DNA of 37,633 nt from a virus: IMG/VR virus record IMGVR_UViG_3300018405_000038, positions 1 to 37,633 of that record; one strand, written 5' to 3'. Below the pieces are notes generated by a model. That model was not told the origin of the DNA. It did not search any database and worked only from the letters and a program-made list of their open reading frames with translations. The translations under genes and the position numbers were made by a program. Below are positions 27,435-34,700 of the stretch, piece by piece. Within the stretch, counting starts at the first letter, position 1, and every line of letters begins with the position of its first letter.

Positions 27435-27590
27435 ATGAAGGGTCCAAAAGAGATGAAGCGGTATGTGGCTAAATACCGCGCCCATTTGAAAACATGCCAC
27501 TGGGATGACCTGGCAATATTCAAATGGGAGCGCTGCAAAAACTGGTTTAAGCGCGATAAGCGCATCACAAAAGAGGAGTTACAAGGATGA
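27435..27590 (+). CDS. Small basic Trp-containing protein
   Basis: 51 residues, ATG after AAAGGAACC. KRYVAKYRAHLKTCHW and KWERCKNWFKRDKR are strongly basic and aromatic, resembling the 22985 protein in style. Perhaps nucleic-acid binding. No family known to me. Confidence 0.6.
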   Translation: MKGPKEMKRYVAKYRAHLKTCHWDDLAIFKWERCKNWFKRDKRITKEELQG

Positions 27591-27626
27591 GATCGCTGTA
27601 GATTCTTGCCTGATATCAGGCCTCCG

Positions 27627-27681
27627 TAAAGTTGTTGTTTGAGTCCAACACAAAACATCAAACAAACATTGCACAACTTTA
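27627..27681 (+). ncRNA. Long hairpin in leader of 27694 gene
   Basis: TAAAGTTGT pairs with ACAACTTTA, and TGTTTGA with TCAAACA inside. Ends at the AAGGAG of the next gene; could be a small RNA or a translational control hairpin. Confidence 0.45.
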
Positions 27682-27693
27682 AGGAGAAACAAA

Positions 27694-28068
27694 ATGGAAA
27701 AGCAATATTACATCACAAAAGAACAGTTCACTGCTATGCTCGCTGCTTGGAGGTCCAAGACGGAGCACACTGCCGGTCAGCATATCATCTATAACATCCT
27801 CAGAAGCAAACCTGCTAAGCTAGGATTTGCTGAGAAGCAAAAAAACATCCAGGGGAACGACCCGTGGTTTGCGTTTAAGCAAGCGCTGATTGAAGCAAAG
27901 CAAATTTGCAACAAGTCGCACCCTTGGGAAAAGTACCGAGGCAACCCAAACTACGCTTCAACCGTCGCTCATGCTGACGCAGCACTGGCAGAACGGAAGC
28001 AGCGTGCGATGGAAATCTTCGGTTTTGATCTGCCAGACGATATTCACGAACGCCTGAACAAGGACTGA
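27694..28068 (+). CDS. Hypothetical protein
   Basis: 124 residues, ATG after AAGGAGAAACAAA. All-helical by composition (EQFTAMLAAWRSKTEHTAGQH, ADAALAERKQRAMEIFGFDLP). No recognised motif. Four bases from the next start. Confidence 0.75.
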   Translation: MEKQYYITKEQFTAMLAAWRSKTEHTAGQHIIYNILRSKPAKLGFAEKQKNIQGNDPWFAFKQALIEAKQICNKSHPWEKYRGNPNYASTVAHADAALAERKQRAMEIFGFDLPDDIHERLNKD

Positions 28069-28072
28069 TACG

Positions 28073-28378
28073 ATGGAAACACCGTACGTGTATATGTTTG
28101 TACGAGAGGATCTATCGCATGCACAGCAGATCGTCCAAACCGCCCACGCGGTCGACGATCTGAACAAGCACTACCCGCACCAGAAGGGAAACTATATGGT
28201 GTTATGTGGTGCTTCATGCGAACAAGAGTTGATCTCGATCTCTGAGCAGTTGACGAACGAAGGAATTGTGCATACAATGTTCTATGAACCAGACGTCAGC
28301 TCATTCACAGCGATAGCGACACAACCGCTTCGTGGTAAGCAACGTCAACCTTTGCGGCGGTACAAGCTGAAGAGGTGA
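28073..28378 (+). CDS. Peptidyl-tRNA hydrolase 2-like protein
   Basis: 101 residues. REDLSHAQQIVQTAHAV (11-27) and FYEPDVSSFTAIATQPL (70-86) match the two conserved regions of PTH2-type enzymes, which release peptides from peptidyl-tRNA; the usual Lys near the first helix appears replaced. A fit with the surrounding tRNA and tmRNA genes: recycling of stalled peptidyl-tRNA. Activity not certain because the catalytic lysine is not obvious. Confidence 0.7.
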   Translation: METPYVYMFVREDLSHAQQIVQTAHAVDDLNKHYPHQKGNYMVLCGASCEQELISISEQLTNEGIVHTMFYEPDVSSFTAIATQPLRGKQRQPLRRYKLKR

Positions 28379-28400
28379 TATCCCTGCCATCCTGAGTGTA

Positions 28401-28446
28401 GACCCGAGCTCGGTTAGAGGTAGGTGAGAAGGTGATCGGGTCACCA
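28401..28446 (+). ncRNA. 46-nt mini tRNA-like RNA
   Basis: GACCCGA pairs with TCGGGTC followed by A-CCA, exactly like an acceptor stem, but only 25 nt lie between. No anticodon or T-loop. Confidence 0.4.
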
Positions 28447-28454
28447 AATTCTAT

Positions 28455-28529
28455 GTACGTGTGGTCTAAACAGATGGGCCCTGGATTGCAAACCCAGAGA
28501 TACAGGCGCGATACCTGTCACGTACTCCA
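28455..28529 (+). tRNA. tRNA-Cys (GCA)
   Basis: GTACGTG/CACGTAC, loop TTGCAAA, T-loop CGCGATA, discriminator T as expected for cysteine, CCA. Confidence 0.8.
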
Positions 28530-28534
28530 AACAT

Positions 28535-28613
28535 GCGCCTGTACGCCGCCTGGCTTCGAACCAGGAGAAAGCTAATGGATTACATGGAGGTTCGAGTCCT
28601 CTCAGGCGCTCCA
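28535..28613 (+). tRNA. tRNA-Arg-like (TCG), D-arm displaced or lost
   Basis: GCGCCTG/CAGGCGC, CCTGG CTTCGAA CCAGG, T-arm GGAGG TTCGAGT CCTCT, T-CCA. Only 7 nt separate acceptor and anticodon arm. A D-loop-like TAATGGATTA lies after the anticodon arm instead. Confidence 0.6.
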
Positions 28614-28619
28614 GTCAAT

Positions 28620-28694
28620 GGGCTCATCAGTTAAGAAAGCTACTGCCGTGTTTTCAGGCAGCAATGCCAGTATCGATTCTGGCTGAGTCCACCA
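28620..28694 (+). tRNA. tRNA-like with 9-nt anticodon loop
   Basis: GGGCTCA/TGAGTCC, A-CCA, CTGCC GTGTTTTCA GGCAG, 8-nt T-loop TATCGATT between GCCAG and CTGGC. Identity not assigned. Confidence 0.5.
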
Positions 28695-28696
28695 AT

Positions 28697-28771
28697 GTCC
28701 CTGTAGTCTAATGGATAGGCACCTCCGTCCTAAGGAGTCACATGCACGTTCGAATCGTGTCAGGGACGCCA
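28697..28771 (+). tRNA. tRNA-Arg (CCT)
   Basis: GTCCCTG/CAGGGAC, CTCC GTCCTAA GGAG, T-loop TTCGAAT, G-CCA. Confidence 0.9.
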
Positions 28772-28776
28772 AACAT

Positions 28777-28851
28777 GCTCTGCAAGTGTAGACAGCGACA
28801 TACTGGTTTCGTAGTCCAGAGAGTACCGTGCGAGTCGGTAGCAGAGCACCA
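28777..28851 (+). tRNA. tRNA-Thr (CGT)
   Basis: GCTCTGC/GCAGAGC, CTGGT TTCGTAG TCCAG, T-arm TACCG TGCGAGT CGGTA, A-CCA. Confidence 0.75.
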
Positions 28852-28860
28852 AACATTTTT

Positions 28861-28955
28861 GCTCCTGTAGTTTAACGGTAGAACTCCGAGCTTATACCTC
28901 GGCATTGGCGCCAGATTAGCGCACGGTCCTGGTTCGAATCCGGGCGGGAGTACCA
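28861..28955 (+). tRNA. tRNA-Ile (TAT) with long variable arm
   Basis: GCTCCTG/CGGGAGT, CCGAG CTTATAC CTCGG, variable arm of ~25 nt with TGGCGC...GCGCA, T-loop TTCGAAT, A-CCA. Would read AUA. Confidence 0.75.
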
Positions 28956-28960
28956 ATATT

Positions 28961-29038
28961 GCGGCTGTGGTCCAAGGGATGGGCACCTGTCTTCTAAACA
29001 GGCTTTTTATGCAGGTTCGAATCCTGCCAGCCGCGCCA
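28961..29038 (+). tRNA. tRNA-Arg (TCT), second copy
   Basis: GCGGCTG/CAGCCGC, CCTGT CTTCTAA ACAGG, T-arm GCAGG TTCGAAT CCTGC, G-CCA. Confidence 0.9.
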
Positions 29039-29045
29039 TCTTTTC

Positions 29046-29119
29046 AGTCCCTTAGTATAAAAGTAGAACAGCTCATTGACATTGAGCAGGCGAAGGAGCG
29101 TTACCTTCAGGGACTACCA
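29046..29119 (+). tRNA. tRNA-Val (GAC), unusual T-loop
   Basis: AGTCCCT/AGGGACT, GCTCA TTGACAT TGAGC, T-arm GAAGG AGCGTTA CCTTC (A54, T58), A-CCA. Confidence 0.85.
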
Positions 29120-29149
29120 GTTGACTTTACCTCGGTTTCGGAGGGACAA

Positions 29150-29580
29150 TAAATAGAGTTGTATTGCTGTATGAAGCAAAGACAAACTAAAGGCGGAATT
29201 GAGTAAGGTGCAAGTTCTCTGCGCTAATTGTCATCAGGTAAGGACGTATGAAGAAGGGCACCGCTCGATAAGGAAATGATAGTAAACTAGTTTTAAGAAC
29301 GGTTGGCAAGACCCGGCTTCGAAGCCGGCAGCTCCACCAAAAGCACATACATCTACAGATGATAGTAGTGAAGTAATATCTGCTTAATGTGTGCTTTTGA
29401 TGGGGCTGACATGGTGATCGATTGACAGACAAGTATTCTAACTGGCTATCCGGTAGGCGATGACCGTAAATCAAGCAAAAAAAGTAAACGCAGCTAATGA
29501 TAGCCGCTTCGCTCTCGCAGCCTAAACTGTGATCGAACGGGGATTTGCTGGTTGTTCCTTGTAACTCAAACAACCAGCAC
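29150..29580 (+). ncRNA. ssrA: Circularly permuted (two-piece) tmRNA
   Basis: The acceptor piece comes first: T-arm CCGGC TTCGAA GCCGG (29313-29328), CAGCTCC (29329-29335), A, CCA (29337-29339). An intervening hairpin AAAAGCACATACAT / ATGTGTGCTTTTG follows. The coding piece then starts GGGGCTGACATGG (29402), and GGGGCTG pairs with CAGCTCC. TTCTAACT near 29438 can pair with AGTT...AGAA near 29290 (helix P2). The tag frame GCA 29490 to TAA 29525 reads AANDSRFALAA, close to the ANDxxxALAA tags of bacteria. tmRNA rescues stalled ribosomes and marks the product for proteolysis. Outer ends are approximate; a hairpin 29546-29579 may form the 3' end. Confidence 0.85.
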
Positions 29581-29605
29581 CACATTCACACAACGGAGAA
29601 GGTAG

Positions 29606-29854
29606 ATGAAAGTTTTGAAGTTTTACGCAGACTGGTGCCAGCCGTGCAAAGCGTTGTCTCGCACAATCGAGTCAATCGGCGACGTTGGGATTACGATCGA
29701 GAACGTTGATATTGATGAAAACAGCGAAACAGCTGTTAAGTACGGAATTCGTGGGGTGCCAACACTGGTGCTCGTCAACGATGATGGTTCTGAGGTCCGA
29801 CGGAGGTCGGGCAATATGTCTGAGAAGGACTTTAAGGCTTTTGTAGCCGGTTAA
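29606..29854 (+). CDS. Thioredoxin
   Basis: 82 residues, shorter than cellular thioredoxin (~105). FYADWCQPCKAL carries the CxxC redox pair (C11, C14). The cis-proline segment is RGVPTLVLVN (~50-59). Reduces disulfides; T4-like phages carry similar small thioredoxins. ATG follows ACGGAGAAGGTAG. Confidence 0.92.
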   Translation: MKVLKFYADWCQPCKALSRTIESIGDVGITIENVDIDENSETAVKYGIRGVPTLVLVNDDGSEVRRRSGNMSEKDFKAFVAG

Positions 29855-29871
29855 CAACACAAGGAGTTTAT

Positions 29872-30435
29872 ATGTCTCTAATTCTCACTCTTGACTCAAG
29901 CGGAAACCCTCACCGGTGGTCTACGTGGCAAGATGCCGTTTGCTACAAGGCAAAGGGTCTTGTTTCTTGGTCAGCGGGTGAGGTTGAGTTCACATTTTAC
30001 GGCGGTACGTCTCGTCTGACAGGCGAAACATCGTCGGTGACAGTGCCATCTATCATGGCTCTGAAAAACAAGCACTACCAGAAGCACAAGCCGCCACTGC
30101 TGACGAACAGAAACCTGTTTCGACGCGACTTGTTCGTCTGTGCTTACTGCGGTGGTACGTTTACGGACCACAAACTGACACGCGACCACGTTGTTCCTAT
30201 ATCGAAAGGCGGTCAGGACACTTGGACAAACTGCGTTACAGCATGCTGGAAGTGTAACAACAAGAAGGACGACCATCTGCTGAAGGACCTCAATATGGAA
30301 CTGTTATACGTCCCATACGTTCCTTCTAAGGTCGAACATTTGATTCTGCAGAACCGCAAAATTCTTGCAGACCAGATGGAATTCCTGAAGTCATACATTC
30401 CGGCTGACTCTCGAGTTCACAAGCTGTTGACTTAA
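29872..30435 (+). CDS. HNH endonuclease
   Basis: 187 residues. Core: FVCAYCGGTFTDH (~84), LTRDHVVPISKGG (~97-109), NCVTACWKCNNKKDD (~114-128). N-terminal half has an unrecognised domain (NPHRWSTWQDAVCY). Unlike the other nucleases it does not sit in a tRNA. This type is widespread in phages and may act in DNA processing or as a free-standing homing nuclease. Ends with a terminator. Confidence 0.88.
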   Translation: MSLILTLDSSGNPHRWSTWQDAVCYKAKGLVSWSAGEVEFTFYGGTSRLTGETSSVTVPSIMALKNKHYQKHKPPLLTNRNLFRRDLFVCAYCGGTFTDHKLTRDHVVPISKGGQDTWTNCVTACWKCNNKKDDHLLKDLNMELLYVPYVPSKVEHLILQNRKILADQMEFLKSYIPADSRVHKLLT

Positions 30436-30470
30436 AAGAGGCGTGAGCGTAAGCTCCGCCTCTTTTCCTA
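30434..30470 (+). terminator. Rho-independent terminator
   Basis: AAAAGAGGCG (30434-30443) pairs with CGCCTCTTTT (30457-30466). Confidence 0.85.
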
Positions 30471-30486
30471 TTTCCGGACCACGAAA

Positions 30487-30720
30487 ATGCACGGGATTGA
30501 TAGTATAAAACTAACCAAACATGTGATTGAATGTTGCGATACAGAGGACGAAGACGTTCTCGATGCTGTTGACACAGTAACGAGCTGGTTTATTGCAAAT
30601 GACGGATTTCGCTCACGGATACTGACAGTCCCTGATACAGTCAACGCCGCATACGAAGTGATTGAACAACACATAAGGAGCACACGTGAAAACCAGCGCA
30701 ACGTACACAACAACGATTGA
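30487..30720 (+). CDS. Small hypothetical protein
   Basis: 77 residues, acidic and helical (HVIECCDTEDEDVLDAVDTV). Ribosome site weak. Overlaps the next gene by 35 bases. Confidence 0.6.
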   Translation: MHGIDSIKLTKHVIECCDTEDEDVLDAVDTVTSWFIANDGFRSRILTVPDTVNAAYEVIEQHIRSTRENQRNVHNND

Positions 30721-30856
30721 GCTCGATCCGGACACAGGCGATTATATCCTAACGCTTCCCGATGAGATGATGGCCGAGCTGGGATGGGGCCCTGGTACAA
30801 TGATTGAGCTTGAGGTGGTGGACGATGGAACGATCATCATTCGACAGTGTACCTAA
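30686..30856 (+). CDS. AbrB/MazE-like small DNA-binding protein
   Basis: 56 residues from GTG 30686, preceded by AAGGAG. The pattern LPDEMMAELGWGPGTMIELEVVDDGTIIIR is the swapped-hairpin AbrB/SpoVT fold seen in antitoxins and transition regulators. Likely a dimeric DNA-binding protein; target unknown. Confidence 0.7.
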   Translation: MKTSATYTTTIELDPDTGDYILTLPDEMMAELGWGPGTMIELEVVDDGTIIIRQCT

Positions 30857-30863
30857 CACAGGG

Positions 30864-31034
30864 ATGGAGTTCCTGTACGGTGAGTGCGGCTCACCGCAAG
30901 ACGCTGTTGACTTTATCCACTTCAAGCTGTATGATCGATGGCATGTACTGTTCCCTCCATTCTGTTCACCACAGACGGGAATGTGGGATTTTGGACTGTA
31001 TAGATTTTTAAAGGATGAAGAGCGCTATGAGTGA
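30864..31034 (+). CDS. Small hypothetical protein
   Basis: 56 residues from ATG 30864, eight bases after the previous stop; an alternative ATG at 30825 would overlap it. Aromatic-rich (FIHFKLYDRWHVLFPPF). No motif. Confidence 0.6.
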   Translation: MEFLYGECGSPQDAVDFIHFKLYDRWHVLFPPFCSPQTGMWDFGLYRFLKDEERYE

Positions 31035-31296
31035 AGAGCAACAACGTGTTATCGAAAACGAAGATGGCACATTATCACTGACCCTAACGGACGAAGAGTA
31101 TGATACAATCACATTGTGGTACATTCGTAACAGAATGAGCGCTGTATCTCAAGATATATTTGAGAGGTCTTTGGCAGAAGGTAATGATGTTCCGACTGCT
31201 GCTTATCACGCTGTGATAAACGAAGCCGTTAATGACATCCTGGCAAGAGCACTTAAAGAATTACAACAACAGAAAAATGAAACAACCAATGAATGA
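31027..31296 (+). CDS. Small acidic hypothetical protein
   Basis: 89 residues from ATG 31027, overlapping the previous end. LSLTLTDEEYDTITLWYIRNRM then helices. No motif. Confidence 0.65.
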   Translation: MSEEQQRVIENEDGTLSLTLTDEEYDTITLWYIRNRMSAVSQDIFERSLAEGNDVPTAAYHAVINEAVNDILARALKELQQQKNETTNE

Positions 31297-31636
31297 TACC
31301 GTGAAAGTTAGCACCGAAGTTTGGTGCACAGTCCTGTTTGAAGCAATCCACAACTGGCCGGGATGCCCGTTTGATGAGGTTGCTTATCTTCGTGATCCGC
31401 ACCGACACATTTTCCACATCAAGGCTTACCATGCAGTCAACCACGACGACCGCGATGTTGAGTTTATTATGATGAAGCACCGTATTGAAGAATACCTTCA
31501 CGCTACATACCCAGACCGTAAGTTTGGTGCAAAATCGTGTGAGATGCTCGGTCGAGAGCTGATCGAGAAGTTCAATCTAACGCGCTGTGAAGTCAGTGAA
31601 GACGGTGAGAACGGAGCGATCATCACTCGCGTGTAA
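31277..31636 (+). CDS. Hypothetical protein
   Basis: 119 residues from ATG 31277 (or 31289). HIFHIKAYHAVNHDDRDVEF is histidine- and aspartate-rich, followed by EYLHATYPDRKFGAKSCEMLGREL. Similar small proteins occur in marine T4-like phages, but I know no function; a metal site is possible. Ends before a strong terminator. Confidence 0.7.
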   Translation: MKQPMNDTVKVSTEVWCTVLFEAIHNWPGCPFDEVAYLRDPHRHIFHIKAYHAVNHDDRDVEFIMMKHRIEEYLHATYPDRKFGAKSCEMLGRELIEKFNLTRCEVSEDGENGAIITRV

Positions 31637-31661
31637 TAGTTTCGTCCTCCTTAGACGTTTT

Positions 31662-31696
31662 AGAGCCTCGGAGAAATCCCAGGCTCTTTTTTTTTT
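31662..31696 (+). terminator. Rho-independent terminator
   Basis: AGAGCCT (31662-31668) / AGGCTCT (31681-31687) followed by a run of T. Confidence 0.9.
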
Positions 31697-31748
31697 GTTT
31701 GTGGCCCCCAAACACGTCTGCCACACAGGTTCGGTTTCGTTCTCTGTT

Positions 31749-31756
31749 GATAAATA
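31749..31756 (+). promoter_or_regulatory. T4-type late promoter (GATAAATA)
   Basis: 26 bases upstream of the tail-fibre start, with CAGGAG as ribosome site in between. Confidence 0.7.
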
Positions 31757-31781
31757 GTACATCAGCTCAGGAGAACAATAA

Positions 31782-34700
31782 ATGAGAGTTCCGTTCAGAC
31801 AAGGCATCATTATCGCGCCACCGTCATTTTTAACGCTGCAAGGTGGCAGCGTCAGTTTGATTTTGCCTCCAGATGTGTTTTTGACAGCAACGATTGCTGA
31901 CGGACCAACAAACTATTTGATCACAGAGCCACGATCTGTTGCAGGTGCGTGGACAGGCCCGTTCACCACAAGCACTGACTACTGGCTGTACTGGGACATT
32001 GACACAGCGTCTGGACAAAAAACATACGGCTATACAACAATAGAGCCCGTTGAAGGACCGACAGCACCTGTTACACCAGTACATGGTCTAAACTGGTTCA
32101 ACACATCAACTGCACAGATGTTTGAATATAACTCAACATCAGGCAGGTGGATCCGCAAAGTTAGAGTTTTTGCGGCTGCATTGTATGGTGGCGCATCGTT
32201 TGTTAGCATGAGCATCAACTCGCCAGATTACGCAGGCACACAAGCTGGCTTAGTTGGTAACACCGTTGCTGGGTCGCTCGTGTTTGACAACAACGGCTTC
32301 GTGATCAAGAAGGGTGATGGGACATTTTTTACAACCGAAGATGTTGTATCAACAGGAATCGTCTCCAGCACACAAGTCAAACTAGAAAGCATCGTTCTTT
32401 CCGGCAGAGCGACAGCAAACATTCCTGCATACAGCGCAGTAAGGTTCACAGATTATTATGAGATCGCGCCTGCAACGAATATGCTCGGCGAGCCAGGAAT
32501 ATACGGCATCATTGAACGTAGTGTGTCTGCAGGTGAGGTCGTTCAGGTAGTTCGTGAAGGGATTGTGTCCAACCCTGATTGGGATTGGGAAGTTGGGGTC
32601 AACCAGCCTGTATTTGTGTCACCAACAGGTGAGCTGACGGTTATTCCGCAACCATCACAAGCAATCGGTCTTGTGTTATCGTTTGACACAATCCTGCTTA
32701 CGGCAACCGTTGTTGATGCTGTTAGCCTGATTGAATCATCCGTCACTATTCAACAGCCGCCAGCTGGTATTGCTATCACTGGTTCTACTGGTCCCACATC
32801 TTCATCATTCAACGTTACACTCACGGACGATTTGGCTGCGGTTGAACATATCACAACAACCGGTGTTGTAAAGAGAACAGGGCCAAACGTCTGGACCGCA
32901 GATGCTGTGTCTCTGACACAAGATGTTGATGGTGTGCTGGATACAACTCATGGCGGTACGGGGACAGCATATCTTAACGGCTATGTGAAAGGGTCTAGTG
33001 TTGTTGGTGCACCTCTAACAGCTTCTTTGACAATCCCAGGTGCAGACGTTGTTGGTGATATCAGCGGCAATGCAGAAAATGTCAACGGGAATGTAGCAAT
33101 TGAAAACGGCGGTACTGGCGCAGACACCAGAGAGCAAGCGATCAACAATCTGCTGCCAGATCAAACAGGTGCTGGGGCACACATGCTTGTCACCAACGGT
33201 ACTACCGTCAGCTGGGAGCCGAAAGCAGTTGGTACAGTCTCAAGCGTTGGTGTTGTAGCGTCATCTGCAGGCCTAACAGTAACAAACTCACCAATCACAT
33301 CGTCAGGCAACATCAATATCAGTTTGGCTCCAAACCTCTCAAGTCTCGCGTCGTTGACAACAGCAGGGCTGTTGATGAGGGATGTAACAGGAAACATGGC
33401 AACGACGATTGTTACTTCATCCGATACCACCATTCGCGTGACAAACGGAGACGGATCGATCTCTGGCGGTGTTGACATTCAGCTCCCTGTTGTCAGCATT
33501 CCAGGCATTTACGCTAGCGTTACCGTTGATGATTATGGCCGTGTTGTTAACGGCTCAACGACAATGAGCTGGACAGTGATTGCTGACAGACCGAACACAA
33601 TCGCCGGGTATGGGATCGTAGACGCTTACACACGCACTCAGACGGACGCGTTGTCGTGGAACTGGTCTGCAATCATCAACCGTCCGACCACTGTTGCAGG
33701 GTACGAGATTGCTGACGTTTACACAAAAACAGAGGTTAACGCACTGACGTGGGACTGGGTAAAGATTACAGCAACACCAACGACGCTGAGTGGCTATGGC
33801 ATCGCTGACGGTATAAGAAACACTGGTGGCGTGTTTGGTGTCGGCTTGGGAGCTGCAATCAACAGGCCAGCTGCTGGTGTTGCTGGACGGATTTATGTAG
33901 ACACAACAGCAAACACGATTGCGTATGACAACGGTGGGTCGTGGGTTGATATAGGTAATCCAGGCACCGTATCATCTGTGACGGTTGCGTCATCCACCCC
34001 TGGTGTTGTAGTGTCCAACGGTACTGTAACGTCAACAGGCACGATTAACTTGTCACTCGGTGCGGATCTTGCTGCTGTTGAAGGAATTTCTACTTTGGGA
34101 TATGCTGTACGTACAGCAAATAATGCTTGGGCGACGCGCAGCATCTTAGGCACCATTGGCAATATTACTGTGACCAACAGTGATGGTACAATCGGGAACA
34201 CCTCGATCGATTTGGTTGACGTTGCGACGCCAGGAACGTATTTTAGCGTGGTTGTTGATAGCAAAGGTCGTGTTCGGTCCGGAACAACAACCCAAGCTGT
34301 TGCGTGGAATGACATCACAGGAAGGCCAACGACAGTTGCCGGTTTTGGGATTTCTGATGCTGTAACAACGGCACAAGTTGGCGCTGCAAATGGTGTAGCA
34401 TCCCTTGATGCTAACGGCAGAATTCCAACGTCACAAATGCCACCTGTCGCAATCACAGATACGCATGTTGTTGGCAGTCAGGCTGAAATGCTTACGCTTA
34501 CTGCTCAGCGCGGGGATGTTGCCATTCGTATTGATCTAGGAAAGTCATTCATTCTAACTACAGACTCGCCATCATTCCTGTCTAGCTGGCAAGAGCTGCT
34601 GGCGGCAGGCTCAGGTGCAGGTGGTGGAGTAACGTTTGTCAGTGCCACTTCTTCGTCGCCTGATTTAGTGATTTCGGGAGGACCGATTATTGATAGTGGT

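Noticed and set aside
29490-29525. Tag peptide as a free-standing small gene
   Set aside because: No start codon or ribosome site; GCA resume codon and surrounding acceptor pieces fit tmRNA.
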